DNA of 64,000 bases from Curvibacter delicatus NBRC 14919 (GTDB lineage: Bacteria; Pseudomonadota; Gammaproteobacteria; Burkholderiales; Burkholderiaceae_C). The translations under genes were made by a program, and so were the position numbers. Below, piece by piece: positions 1 to 8,955 of this stretch. The notes beneath the pieces are model-generated. The model was not told the DNA's origin. It did not search any database and worked only from the letters and a program-made list of their open reading frames with translations. The stretch is from the NCBI RefSeq assembly GCF_001592265.1, contig NZ_BCWP01000017.1, positions 1-64,000 of the forward strand, given 5' to 3'. Within the stretch, counting starts at the first letter, position 1. The number at the start of each line of letters is the position of its first letter.

Positions 1-686
1 AGGTACTTCTGGACCTCGTAGAACTTGGAGCTGTCAATGGTCACAAAAGGATTTTCCTGGCCGTCGATGGTGCGGGTCTCCAGCGCGGTGAACACCTCAC
101 CAAAGGACATGGGCACGGCGTTGGTGCCCAAGGTCTTGAAAGTGTCAAGGAAGACGTTATTCTGCATCACGCGCACCTTGACGCCTTCAAAGTCTTCCAC
201 CTTGTTCACCGGGCGCTTGCTGTTGGTCAGATTTCGGAAACCGTTTTCCCAGTAAGCCAGATTCACCAGGCCTGCGGCTTCGAGCTTTCTGTTGAAGTAC
301 TGGCCGGCCGGTCCATCAAGCACGGCGTCTGCCTCTTTCTCGTTGGCGAACAGGAAGGGCAGGTCAAACACCCCCAGCTCCTTGACGATACCCACCAGCG
401 GCGAACTCGAGGTGCAGACCATTTCCTGGGTACCGGCGCGCAGCGCCTGAGTGGCCTGCAAATCACCACCGGCCGCGCCACCCCAGAAGACATTGAGCTT
501 GATCTTGCCGCCGGTCTTGGCGTCCAGCACTTCCTGCATGCGCTTCACACCCGCGCTCACCGGATGGTCGGCATTCACTCCATTGGTAAGCTTGATCGTG
601 CGCTCCGTGAACTGGGCGTGGGCCGATGTCGCCGCGACCAGCACGGCGCCAGCGAGCATCGAAGCGATAGTTCTGCGTTTCAGCAT
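1..686 (-). CDS. TRAP transporter substrate-binding protein, DctP family (3' end beyond window)
   Basis: Periplasmic solute receptor of a TRAP transporter. It should bind an organic acid or sugar acid and deliver it to the two membrane subunits encoded just upstream on the same strand. I translated it by hand. The start ATG at 684-686 follows a GGAG ribosome site. The N-terminus is a signal peptide (MLKRRTIASMLAGAVLVAAT, cut after SAHA). The mature part has DctP-family features, including a GGAAGGD stretch, a GTQEMVCTSSSP-like stretch, and an LKVRVMQ-type segment (here VKVRVMQN) followed by NAVPMSFGEVFTALE. About 228 codons are visible and the last quarter is missing. Substrate is inferred only from neighbours, which suggest an aldonic acid. 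Confidence 0.9.
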   Translation of the reverse strand, partial: MLKRRTIASMLAGAVLVAATSAHAQFTERTIKLTNGVNADHPVSAGVKRMQEVLDAKTGGKIKLNVFWGGAAGGDLQATQALRAGTQEMVCTSSSPLVGIVKELGVFDLPFLFANEKEADAVLDGPAGQYFNRKLEAAGLVNLAYWENGFRNLTNSKRPVNKVEDFEGVKVRVMQNNVFLDTFKTLGTNAVPMSFGEVFTALETRTIDGQENPFVTIDSSKFYEVQKY

Positions 687-729
687 ATGTGTCTCCTTTG
701 GTAATAACGGCAGAGGGTTGAGGGAACTG

Positions 730-2028
730 TCAGTGCATCCACCACTTCAGCGGGACGAGAACAATGTCGGGCACCAGCACCAGCAGGAACAGCACAGCCA
801 GTTCCGCCAGCAAAAAGGGCAGCACGCCCCGGAAGGCCTCTCCCATGCTGATGCGGGCCACGCCGCAGACCACGTTGAGCACAGTCCCCACCGGCGGCGT
901 GATCAGACCGATGGCGTTGTTCATGATGAACAGGACACCAAAATAGACCGGGTCGATGCCTGCCGCCTTGACCACTGGCATCAACACCGGCGTGAGGATC
1001 AGCACCGTGGGTGTGAAGTCCAGTGCGGTACCGACGATGACGATCAGCAGCATCATCACCAGCATGAGCAGGATCTTGCTGCCCATGAAGGGCTGCAGCA
1101 GCCGGGCGACTTCATCCGGAATGTTGGCCACCGTGATGAGCCAGGCGCTGACCATGGCGGCCGCCACGAGGAACATCACCACGGCTGTGGTCTTGCCGGC
1201 GGCCAACGTGAGGCCATAGAGTTCCTTGAGCTTGAGCTCGCGGTAACAGAACATACCGACGACGAAGCTATAGACCGCCGCCACCACGGCCGCCTCGGTG
1301 GGCGTGAAGATGCCGATCTTCATGCCGCCGATGATGACCACCGGCAAGGCCAGCGCCAGCGAACCCTCGACCGTGACCTTCAGACGCTGCCCCAAGGGCA
1401 TGCGCGGTGCGGGCTGCACTTTTTCCGTCTTGGCCACCCACCACCAGGCTACCCCGATGGTAGCTCCCATCAGGACGCCCGGCACGATACCGGCTAGAAA
1501 CAGCTTGGTGATCGAGACGTTGCCGGCCACGCCGAAGATGATGAAGCCGATCGATGGCGGGATCACTGGCGCGATGATGCCGCCCGCCGAGATCAGACCA
1601 GCTGAGCGACCGATGTCGTAACCGGCCGCGCGCATCATGGGGATCAGCAATGCAGCCAGCGCGGCGGTATCGGCCACGGCCGAGCCGGACAGCGAGGCCA
1701 TGATGATGGCGGCAATCACCGCCACATAACCCAGTCCGCCGCGGAAGTGGCCGACCCAGGCCATGGCGAAGTTGACGATGCGCCGGCTCAGGCCGCCTGC
1801 GTTCATGAACTCGCCGGCCAGCAGGAAAAAAGGCACGGCCAGCAGGGGGAAGTTGTCGGCCCCGTCAACAAAACGCTGCGCCAGGATCTGGCTGTCGAAA
1901 CTGACCAGCGTGGTGGTGGCACCAAGAAAGGCCATCAACGCGACACCGCACACCAGCAAGGCGTAGGCAATGGGCATGCCGATCGCCATGGCACCCAGCA
2001 GACTGAATACAAAAACAGCAACAGTCAT
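730..2028 (-). CDS. TRAP transporter large permease, DctM family
   Basis: Large membrane subunit of the TRAP transporter, which couples ion flow to solute uptake through the inner membrane. It has 432 residues, the usual DctM length, and is almost entirely hydrophobic with about a dozen membrane segments. Family signatures include PFFLLAGEFMNAGGLSRRIV near residue 65 and the conserved GLITPPVGTVLNV stretch near residue 375. It starts 9 bases after the small-permease gene ends and is followed after 43 bases by the binding-protein gene, so the three form one operon. Confidence 0.94.
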   Translation of the reverse strand: MTVAVFVFSLLGAMAIGMPIAYALLVCGVALMAFLGATTTLVSFDSQILAQRFVDGADNFPLLAVPFFLLAGEFMNAGGLSRRIVNFAMAWVGHFRGGLGYVAVIAAIIMASLSGSAVADTAALAALLIPMMRAAGYDIGRSAGLISAGGIIAPVIPPSIGFIIFGVAGNVSITKLFLAGIVPGVLMGATIGVAWWWVAKTEKVQPAPRMPLGQRLKVTVEGSLALALPVVIIGGMKIGIFTPTEAAVVAAVYSFVVGMFCYRELKLKELYGLTLAAGKTTAVVMFLVAAAMVSAWLITVANIPDEVARLLQPFMGSKILLMLVMMLLIVIVGTALDFTPTVLILTPVLMPVVKAAGIDPVYFGVLFIMNNAIGLITPPVGTVLNVVCGVARISMGEAFRGVLPFLLAELAVLFLLVLVPDIVLVPLKWWMH

Positions 2029-2037
2029 GACAGGGCC

Positions 2038-2583
2038 TCAGGTCTTGACTTCACGGAGCTGCTCCTCGGCGTCGGCCAGGCCCTCGGCCTCCCTCACCTG
2101 CACCAGCTCGTCGGTGCGCAGACGGCCGCTCAGCAACTCGTACAGCACATTCAGATTGATCCACCCCATAACCACGCTGACCACGTAGCCGATGCCGTAC
2201 ACCCAGATCATGGAGATGCCCAGCACCGGCGATTCATTGGTTACCTGAAGCTCGTGCATCTTCCAGGTCCCCAGCAGGAACAGGCCGTTGCAGAACAGCA
2301 TGAGGCATTCGCTCAGGAACAGGCAGGCCTTCTTGCCCAACAGCGGCAGGTGCTGGACCAGGGTGTCCACGCCCAGGTGCCCTCCTTCGCGCATGGCGAT
2401 CATGGCGCCCAGGTAGGTCAGCCAGATGAAGCAGTAGCGCGACAACTCGTCCGACACGTCGATGCCCGAGTTGAAGCCGTAGCGCAACACGACGTTGCCA
2501 AACACCATCACCACCATGGCCACCATGCAGATGACGACCAGGAGTTCCAGCAGCTTGAAAAAAAGATGTACCAGCTTGTGCAT
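2038..2583 (-). CDS. TRAP transporter small permease, DctQ family
   Basis: Small membrane subunit of the TRAP system, 181 residues with four hydrophobic segments and the typical LSRYCFIWLTYLGAMIAMREGGHLGVD region of DctQ proteins near residues 47-73. It lies between the regulator and the large permease on the minus strand. The ATG is 22 bases below the end of the regulator's open frame (counting through its internal amber codon). No strong ribosome site is visible, so translation may be coupled to the regulator. Confidence 0.9.
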   Translation of the reverse strand: MHKLVHLFFKLLELLVVICMVAMVVMVFGNVVLRYGFNSGIDVSDELSRYCFIWLTYLGAMIAMREGGHLGVDTLVQHLPLLGKKACLFLSECLMLFCNGLFLLGTWKMHELQVTNESPVLGISMIWVYGIGYVVSVVMGWINLNVLYELLSGRLRTDELVQVREAEGLADAEEQLREVKT

Positions 2584-2605
2584 CGGAATTCTTGCGTGAT
2601 GAATT

Positions 2606-3349
2606 TCAGACGGCCTTGAGCACCGAGGCCGGTGTATTCAGCCGTGGCAACCGGCGGCGCGAGGCCAGGATTTCCTCGATGTCCTCGTGCGCGCCGTCGA
2701 TAAGGACGAGGATGGCTTTCTAGGCCTTGGCCGGTTGATGGGCAATCACGGCGTCCAGTACGGCCCGGTGCAACGGCAGCGAACGCGCAGGACCGTCTTT
2801 CTTCTTGGTGGCCAACTCGAAACTGGTGTGCAACAAGGCACCCAGGGCCTTGCTCATCTGCATGAGCATGCGGTTGCGGCTGGCACGCAACAGCCCTTGG
2901 TGAAAACGCAAGTCGTGTGTGACGTAATCACCACCCTCCTTCACCGCGCGGGCCATGCCGGCGTAGGCTTCCTCCACAAACGCGATGTCCTCGGGCATGG
3001 CGCGCTGCGCGGCCAGGCGCATGGCGGCAGGCTCCACCACGCGCCTCAGATCCATCAGATCACGCAGGAATTCGGGGGTAAGGCCAGCCTGGGCCTGCCA
3101 GGCAATGATGTCGGGGTCGAACCAGTTCCACTGATGCTCGGACAGCACGCGCGTGCCCACCTTGGGTCCTGCGCTCACCAACCCTTTAGCGATGAGCGAC
3201 TTCACCGCCTCACGCACCACGGTGCGGCTGACGCCGAGTTCTTCGCACAACAAGGGTTCGGGCGGAATGGAGGCACCCGGGGCGTAGTGGCCGGCAACGA
3301 TGGCTGCCCCCAGGTGATCGACAGTATTGCCGTGGACATTTTTGATCAT
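2606..3349 (-). pseudogene. GntR/FadR-family regulator interrupted by an in-frame amber codon
   Basis: DNA-binding regulator with an N-terminal winged helix (ELGVSRTVVREAVKSLIAKGLV, residues about 35-56) and a C-terminal FCD ligand domain. It would be expected to control the transporter and the divergent dehydratase operon. The ATG at 3347-3349 is preferred over a longer frame that would run into the divergent gene. The frame meets TAG at 2720-2722 after HQPAKA, but continues without shift for 37 more sense codons (KAILVLIDGAHEDIEEILA and so on) to a TGA at 2606-2608. Those codons look like the normal last FCD helix. A single GAG to TAG change explains the break, as would a base-call error. 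The 209-residue product would lack its final helix. Confidence 0.8.
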
Positions 3350-3374
3350 GGTTTTTACTAAGCGCTTTTCCCAA

Positions 3375-3385
3375 TGGTATGACGA
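3375..3385. promoter_or_regulatory. Likely FadR-family operator between the divergent operons
   Basis: TGGTATGACGA matches the half-site pattern TNGT-N3-ACNA bound by FadR-subfamily GntR regulators. It lies in the 66-base gap between the regulator start (3349) and the dehydratase start (3416), so binding could govern both directions. The pattern is short and assignment rests on position. Confidence 0.5.
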
Positions 3386-3415
3386 TAATATGTTTTTCTG
3401 TCCCGGATTTACCCT

Positions 3416-5158
3416 ATGTCGAACGCCGACCGTCCCAAGAAGAAGCCCCAGGAACTCCGCAGCCAGCAATGGTTAGGCCGCCAGGACCGCGATGGGTTTG
3501 CCTACCGCAGCTGGGTCAAGGGCAAAGGGGTTCCGCATGACCAGTTCGACGGCCGGCCTGTCATCGGCATCTGCAACACCTTCAGCGAGCTGACACCCTG
3601 CAACTCGCATTTCCGCACCTTGGCCGAGCAGGTCAAGATCGGCGTGTACGAGGCCGGCGGCTTCCCGCTGGAATTCCCCGTGATGTCACTGGGCGAGACG
3701 CTGCTGCGCCCCACGGCCATGCTGTACCGCAACCTGGCCAGCATGGACGTGGAGGAAAGCATCCGCGGCAATCCGATCGACGGTGTGGTACTGCTCATGG
3801 GTTGCGACAAGACCACCCCTTCCTTGTTGATGGGCGCCTCAAGCGTCAACCTGCCCACCATCGGCGTCTCCGGTGGCCCCATGCTCAACGGCAAGTGGCG
3901 CGGCCAAGAGCTCGGCTCCGGCACCGGCGTGTGGAGCATGAGCGAACAGGTACGCGCCGGCACCTTGAAACTGCAGGACTTTTTCGAGGCCGAGAGCTGC
4001 ATGCACCGCAGCCACGGCCACTGCATGACCATGGGCACGGCCTCCACCATGGCCAGCATGGTTGAGGCCCTGGGCATCGGCCTACCCGGCAATGCGGCCT
4101 ATCCTGCGGTGGATGGCCGGCGCAATGTACTGGCGCGCAACGCGGGCCGGCGCATCGTCGAGATGGTGCACGCCGACCAGACCATCTCCAAGGTGCTCAC
4201 GCGCGAGGCCTTTGAGAACGCGATCAAGACACTCGCCGCCATCGGCGGTTCGACCAATGCCGTCATCCACCTGATTGCCATCGCCGGACGGCTGGGCATC
4301 AAGCTCACCTTGGATGATTTCGATCGCCTCGCCAGCGAGCTGCCTTGCCTGGTGAACCTCCAGCCCTCAGGCCAGCATCTGATGGAAGACTTCTGCTACG
4401 CCGGTGGCCTGCCAGTGGTGATGAAAGAGATACTGCATCTGCTGCACAAGGACATCATCACAGCAAACGGAAAAACCGTCGCCGAAAACGTGGGCGACGC
4501 ACAGAACTACGACCCGCGGGTCATCAAGACGTTTCCCAAGCCCTTCAAGGACAAGGCCGGCATCGCCATGTTGCGCGGCAACCTGGCACCGCGCGGCGCC
4601 GTCATCAAACCCAGCGCCGCCACCCCGGCGTTGATGGTGCACAAGGGCCGCGCCGTGGTGTTCGAGAACAGTGACGATTTCCATAAGCGCATTGACGACG
4701 AGCAGCTGGACGTGGATGAGAACTGCATCCTTGTGCTGAAGAACTGCGGCCCCAAGGGCTACCCGGGCATGGCCGAGGTCGGCAACATGCCCCTGCCCCC
4801 CAAGATCCTGAGAAAAGGCATCACGGACATGGTGCGCATCAGCGATGCGCGCATGAGTGGGACAGCCTATGGCACGGTGGTGCTACACACGGCGCCTGAG
4901 GCGGCCGCCGGCGGGCCTCTGGCCGTGGTGCAGAACGGCGACATGATCGAGCTCAATGTGCCCGAGCGCCGGCTGCAGCTGCTGATCAACGACGAGGAGC
5001 TGAAGGCCCGCCTGGACCGCTGGAAGGCCCCCCAGCCGCCGCTGCAGTCCGGCTACTGGAAACTGTATGTGGACCATGTGCTGCAGGCCGATGAAGGTGC
5101 TGATCTGGATTTCCTGGTTGGTCAACGCGGTGCCTTCGTTCCGAAGGACAACCACTGA
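3416..5158 (+). CDS. IlvD/Edd-family sugar-acid dehydratase (L-arabinonate dehydratase-like)
   Basis: Iron-sulfur dehydratase that removes water from a sugar acid to give a 2-keto-3-deoxy acid. It has 580 residues, usual for the aldonate branch of the family. Cluster-binding motifs are visible: LTPCN near residue 59, MGCDKTTPS near 128, and AESCMHRSHGHCMTMGTAS near 191. The C-terminal half has CGPKGYPGMAEVGNMP and ISDARMSGTAYGT, which are signatures of the IlvD/Edd superfamily. The kinase immediately downstream fits a pathway in which the keto-deoxy acid is phosphorylated. True dihydroxy-acid dehydratase (IlvD) is less likely in this context. The exact sugar acid cannot be read from sequence. 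Confidence 0.9.
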   Translation: MSNADRPKKKPQELRSQQWLGRQDRDGFAYRSWVKGKGVPHDQFDGRPVIGICNTFSELTPCNSHFRTLAEQVKIGVYEAGGFPLEFPVMSLGETLLRPTAMLYRNLASMDVEESIRGNPIDGVVLLMGCDKTTPSLLMGASSVNLPTIGVSGGPMLNGKWRGQELGSGTGVWSMSEQVRAGTLKLQDFFEAESCMHRSHGHCMTMGTASTMASMVEALGIGLPGNAAYPAVDGRRNVLARNAGRRIVEMVHADQTISKVLTREAFENAIKTLAAIGGSTNAVIHLIAIAGRLGIKLTLDDFDRLASELPCLVNLQPSGQHLMEDFCYAGGLPVVMKEILHLLHKDIITANGKTVAENVGDAQNYDPRVIKTFPKPFKDKAGIAMLRGNLAPRGAVIKPSAATPALMVHKGRAVVFENSDDFHKRIDDEQLDVDENCILVLKNCGPKGYPGMAEVGNMPLPPKILRKGITDMVRISDARMSGTAYGTVVLHTAPEAAAGGPLAVVQNGDMIELNVPERRLQLLINDEELKARLDRWKAPQPPLQSGYWKLYVDHVLQADEGADLDFLVGQRGAFVPKDNH

Positions 5159-5189
5159 CATGCGCCGCTTCCCCTTGCGCTGAGTCAAC

Positions 5190-6119
5190 ATGGACAAGAC
5201 ACTGGACGTGGTCGCCTTGGGCGAGGCCATGCTGGAATTCAACCAGACAGAGGCCGCTCAGCCGAACTATCTGCAGGGTTTTGGTGGCGACACCAGCAAT
5301 GTGGTCATTGCCGCCGCCCGTGCCGGCGCGCGCACCGCCTACCTCAGCCGCGTTGGCGCCGACGCCTTCGGCACCCGCCTGTTAGAACTCTGGGCCGACG
5401 AGGGTGTGGACACTCGGGGCGTAGAGCGCGACGCGCAGGCGCCCACTGGCATCTACTTCGTCACCCACGGCGCCCACGGCCACGACTTCAGCTACTACCG
5501 CGCAGGCTCGGCAGCCAGCCACATGACGCCGGTTTGGCTGCAGGCCGGACCGGCCGCGCAGATGATTGTCTCCGCGCGTTTCCTTCATGTCTCCGGCATC
5601 TCGCTGGCGATTTCCGACAGTGCCCGCGAGACCGTCTACACGGCCATTCAGCTGGCGCGCGAAGCCGGCACCCGCGTGGCGTTTGATGCCAATCTGCGTC
5701 TCAAGCTCTGGCCGCTGGACAAGGCCCGCGCCTGCATTCAACGCGCTGTGGCACTGTGCGATGTGTTCCTCCCCAGCCTGGAGGACATCACGACGCTGAC
5801 CGGCCTGAGCAACCCCGACGCCATCGTTGACTGGAGTCATGCGCTGGGCGCGCATGAGGTGGTTCTCAAGCTGGGCGATCACGGCGTGATGAGCAGCATG
5901 AACGGCGAACGCCACTACCTCCCCGCCCTGCCTGTGCCTCTGATCGACGCAACAGGAGCGGGAGACTGCTTCTGCGGGAACCTGCTGGCGCAACGGTCGC
6001 TCGGCACCCCACTCCCGGAGGCCGCACGTTACGCCAACGCCGCAGCCGCTCTGTCTGTACAGGGTTATGGCGCAGTCGCCCCGCTGCCCCGCCCGACCCA
6101 GGTAAAAGCGCTGCTGTGA
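5190..6119 (+). CDS. kdgK: PfkB-family sugar kinase, probably 2-keto-3-deoxygluconate kinase
   Basis: ATP-dependent kinase expected to phosphorylate the 2-keto-3-deoxy acid made by the preceding dehydratase. The 309 residues show the N-terminal GFGGDTSNVVIAAARAGA sugar-binding region, the FDANLRLKLWPL segment typical of KdgK-like enzymes, VKLGDHGV, and PfkB signature 2 DATGAGDCFCGNLLA with the catalytic Asp near residue 255. It starts 31 bases after the dehydratase stop on the same strand. Substrate assignment depends on context, so a related 2-keto-3-deoxy sugar acid is possible. Confidence 0.82.
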   Translation: MDKTLDVVALGEAMLEFNQTEAAQPNYLQGFGGDTSNVVIAAARAGARTAYLSRVGADAFGTRLLELWADEGVDTRGVERDAQAPTGIYFVTHGAHGHDFSYYRAGSAASHMTPVWLQAGPAAQMIVSARFLHVSGISLAISDSARETVYTAIQLAREAGTRVAFDANLRLKLWPLDKARACIQRAVALCDVFLPSLEDITTLTGLSNPDAIVDWSHALGAHEVVLKLGDHGVMSSMNGERHYLPALPVPLIDATGAGDCFCGNLLAQRSLGTPLPEAARYANAAAALSVQGYGAVAPLPRPTQVKALL

Positions 6120-6314
6120 GCCCCTTGCCCGCAAACCATGTTCCATCGACAATCAACTCGCCGGCACGGACAGACCTGGGATACGCTGGAACAAGGCTTG
6201 GCACTATGTGCAAAGATCGGCCTGTGCCGTCTCGCAGGCCTGCCTTGTCTGCGACAGGCCCCCCCACACAATCGCGCTAAAGTTGTCTAATCTCCGACCC
6301 CGCAGGTACACACC

Positions 6315-7799
6315 ATGGACATGAAAACCTCTCCGCTTTCCTTGCTGAAAGACCCATCCCTTCTCAAGACCGATGCGCTGATCAACGGCCGATGGGTCAA
6401 GGGGGCCGCCGCTAGCCGTTTCGACGTACTGGATCCGGCCACCGGGACCAAGCTGGCTGACGTGGCCAACCTCGGCCCCTCGGATGCCGAACTGGCCATC
6501 AAGGCAGCCAACGCCGCCTGGCCGGCCTGGCGCACCAAAACCGCCAAGGAGCGCAGCATCATCCTGCGCAAATGGTTCGAGCTGCTGATGGCCAACCAGG
6601 AAGACCTGGGCCGCATCATGACCGCCGAGCAGGGCAAGCCCTTCCCGGAGGCCAAGGGTGAAGTGGCCTACGGCGCCAGCTTCGTCGAGTGGTTTGCCGA
6701 GGAAGCCAAGCGCGTCAACGGCGAAACCCTGCCACAGTTCGACAACAACCGCCGCCTGATGGTCATCAAGCAGCCGATCGGCGTCTGTGCCGCCATCACG
6801 CCGTGGAACTTCCCGCTGGCCATGATCACGCGCAAGGTGGCGCCGGCGCTGGCCGCCGGCTGCCCGGTGATCATCAAGCCGGCCGAGCTGACGCCGCTGA
6901 CTGCTCTGGCGGTGGCTGAACTGGCCATCCGCGCCGGCATTCCGGCCGGCGTGCTCAACCTGATCACCGCCGATGGCGACAACTCGATCGCTGTGGGCAA
7001 GGTGTTCTGCGCCAGCGAGGTGGTGCGCCACATCAGCTTCACCGGCTCCACCGAAGTCGGCCGCATCCTGATGGCTCAGAGCGCCCCGACCGTCAAGAAA
7101 CTCTCGCTGGAACTCGGCGGCAACGCGCCCTTCATCGTGTTTGATGACGCCGACATCGATTCCGCGGTGGAAGGCGCCATGGCCAGCAAGTACCGCAACG
7201 CCGGCCAGACCTGCGTCTGCGCCAACCGCATCTACGTGCAGGACGGCGTGTATGACGAGTTCGTGCAGAAGTTCGCCGCCAAGGTCAAGGCAGTCAAGGT
7301 CGGCAACGGCTTCGAAGACGGCGTGTCGCAGGGTCCACTGATCGAGGATGCTGCGGTACAGAAAGTGGAACGCCACGTAGCCGATGCCGTGGCCAAGGGC
7401 GGCAAAGTGTTGGCCGGCGGCAAGAAGCTGGGCGGCCAGTTCTTTGAGCCAACCGTGATTGCCGAGGCCAACGCCAGCATGCTGTGCGCCACCGAAGAGA
7501 CCTTCGGCCCCTTCGCCCCGGTGTTCCGCTTCAAGACCGAGCAGGAGGTCATCGATGCGGCCAACGCCACCATCTTCGGCCTGGCCAGCTACTTCTACAG
7601 CCGCGACATCGGCCGCATCTTCCGCGTCAGCGAGGCACTGGAGTACGGCATGGTCGGCATCAACGTCGGCATCATCGCCACCGAACACGTGCCGTTTGGC
7701 GGTGTCAAGCAGTCGGGCCTGGGCCGCGAGGGCTCCAGCCACGGCATGGAAGACTATGTGGAGATGAAGTACCTCTGCCTGGGTGACATCCTGAAATAG
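6315..7799 (+). CDS. gabD: NAD(P)-dependent succinate-semialdehyde dehydrogenase
   Basis: Cytosolic aldehyde dehydrogenase, 494 residues, oxidising succinate semialdehyde to succinate. Motifs in order: TPWNFPLAM (cofactor fold), LELGGNAPFIVFDDAD with the general-base Glu, GQTCVCANRIYVQ with the catalytic Cys, EETFGPFAPV, and FGGVKQSGLGREGS near the C-terminus. The GQTCVCANR form of the active site is typical of GabD rather than of ketoglutarate-semialdehyde dehydrogenases. It lies 195 bases after the kinase and may have its own promoter. A link to the upstream sugar-acid pathway is possible but unproven. Confidence 0.9.
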   Translation: MDMKTSPLSLLKDPSLLKTDALINGRWVKGAAASRFDVLDPATGTKLADVANLGPSDAELAIKAANAAWPAWRTKTAKERSIILRKWFELLMANQEDLGRIMTAEQGKPFPEAKGEVAYGASFVEWFAEEAKRVNGETLPQFDNNRRLMVIKQPIGVCAAITPWNFPLAMITRKVAPALAAGCPVIIKPAELTPLTALAVAELAIRAGIPAGVLNLITADGDNSIAVGKVFCASEVVRHISFTGSTEVGRILMAQSAPTVKKLSLELGGNAPFIVFDDADIDSAVEGAMASKYRNAGQTCVCANRIYVQDGVYDEFVQKFAAKVKAVKVGNGFEDGVSQGPLIEDAAVQKVERHVADAVAKGGKVLAGGKKLGGQFFEPTVIAEANASMLCATEETFGPFAPVFRFKTEQEVIDAANATIFGLASYFYSRDIGRIFRVSEALEYGMVGINVGIIATEHVPFGGVKQSGLGREGSSHGMEDYVEMKYLCLGDILK

Positions 7800-7812
7800 C
7801 CACCCACGGCTA

Positions 7813-8451
7813 TCAAGGTGTTGTGGGCGATAACGTTCCCGTGTCCACAGGCGGTGTGATGGTGCCCGAGGTCGTGCTGCCGGGATTCATCGTCGAGCCG
7901 TCCACCGGATTGGGCTGAGGCGCCGCAGCTACCGGCTGCGGCAGGGCCGGCGCCATGGGCGTTGCCGCCAATGCCGCATTGCCGGTGGATACCTGTGTCT
8001 TGGAAATCGTGACGATCGCGTCCAGGAACTGCTGATAGATCCTCAACTCCGTCGCAGGATCGGCATTGACGTTGGACGCCAGTTCGCACGCACGGTAAAG
8101 CAACTCGCGCGAAATCAGTACCGCCGGGTTGCGCCCGCCCAGATCAACCCCCCCTCTGGCGGAACTGCTGCCAATGGCGCCCACGCCTCCCGATTGGGCT
8201 GGCACGCCAAGCTCAACCCCTGAACTGCTGGTCGTGATCGCATCAGGTCCCGGCCCACGGCAGTAACGCTCCTTCGCGCCATGCGCCTTGAAATACGTGA
8301 ACTGGCGCGCGTAGTCAGCCGCCACCACGTCAATGCCCTGGCGATCGATCACCATTTCCGGCCGGGCATTCCTGTCTCCCGGGCCGGCGCAGCCCGCAAG
8401 CACCAAGCTTGCGGCAACGCCGCTGAATTGCAGAAGATTTCTTGTTCTCAT
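7813..8451 (-). CDS. Lipoprotein of unknown function
   Basis: 212-residue protein with a lipoprotein signal (LVLAGC, lipidated Cys21). The middle has an YARQFTYFKAHGAKERYC segment and a helical region around LLYRACELASNVNADPATELRIYQQFLDAIV. The last 55 residues are rich in Pro, Thr and Ser and probably disordered. It converges on gabD with only 13 bases between the stops. I do not recognise a family beyond its being an exported lipoprotein. In the 280 bases between its start and the tRNA gene I see nothing but the tRNA promoter. Confidence 0.7.
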   Translation of the reverse strand: MRTRNLLQFSGVAASLVLAGCAGPGDRNARPEMVIDRQGIDVVAADYARQFTYFKAHGAKERYCRGPGPDAITTSSSGVELGVPAQSGGVGAIGSSSARGGVDLGGRNPAVLISRELLYRACELASNVNADPATELRIYQQFLDAIVTISKTQVSTGNAALAATPMAPALPQPVAAAPQPNPVDGSTMNPGSTTSGTITPPVDTGTLSPTTP

Positions 8452-8731
8452 GCCAATCTCCCCCTTTGTACCGGTTCAGGTCAGTATAGAGCCGCGACTG
8501 ACGGGAAAGGCTCATCCACAAAGCATATGGGTTGCGTATAGGCTTCGACCACGCCAGACACAACAGAACGATCTGCAGCCCGGCTTTGCGGATAGTTGCG
8601 GTTCTTGCAGTCATGGAGCACCCTGCAGGTTTCGGAGTTTCGCAGCATAAACCCTCACCCCCCGGCCTGTATACCCGTCACCCGCCCAGGGAAACCCTCA
8701 TTCTTGCCTCCTGTAGAATCTCTGCCAGTTC

Positions 8732-8805
8732 GCGGGTGTAGTTCAATGGTAGAACGGCAGCTTCCCAAGCTTCATACGAGGGTTCGATTCCCTTCACCCG
8801 CTCCA
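8732..8805 (+). tRNA. tRNA-Gly, anticodon CCC
   Basis: 74 bases including an encoded CCA end. The acceptor arm GCGGGTG pairs with CACCCGC, the D stem is GTTC/GAAC, the anticodon loop is TTCCCAA (CCC at 8764-8766), and the T stem is GAGGG/CCCTT. The anticodon stem is GCAGC against GCTTC, which leaves one C-U mismatch (positions 28 and 42). A TAGAAT box at 8714-8719 may be its -10 element. The 3' end is the integration target of the adjacent ICE, as known for ICEclc-type elements. Confidence 0.95.
8785..8805 (+). other. Probable ICE attachment site (left junction) in the tRNA 3' end
   Basis: ICEs with this type of integrase recombine at the last bases of a tRNA-Gly gene. The integrase gene begins 239 bases beyond, and ICE genes then continue to the window end. 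The matching right-end copy is not in the window, so the exact crossover segment cannot be defined. Confidence 0.7.
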
Positions 8806-8931
8806 CTGCATCGTTCCAGGGAATTCTGAGGAAGTCCAAGAGGCATCGTAAGTCGTTGATTCTGGTTGAGTTTTCGACACCTCGATGTTCCAGTGGGCTC
8901 CACGGAAATCCACCTGAAGCCACGACGTTTA

Positions 8932-8955
8932 TGTCCATTTTTGTGTCCATTTTTG
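8932..8955 (+). repeat. Tandem 12-base repeat upstream of the integrase
   Basis: TGTCCATTTTTG occurs twice back to back, about 90 bases before the integrase start and 127 bases from the tRNA end. Position between attachment core and integrase is where arm-type integrase sites or excisionase sites usually lie. No other gene is seen in 8806-9043. Confidence 0.5.

Noticed and set aside
451-1497. Plus-strand frame of 348 codons over the TRAP genes
   Set aside because: His- and Asp-rich antisense shadow of the large permease gene.
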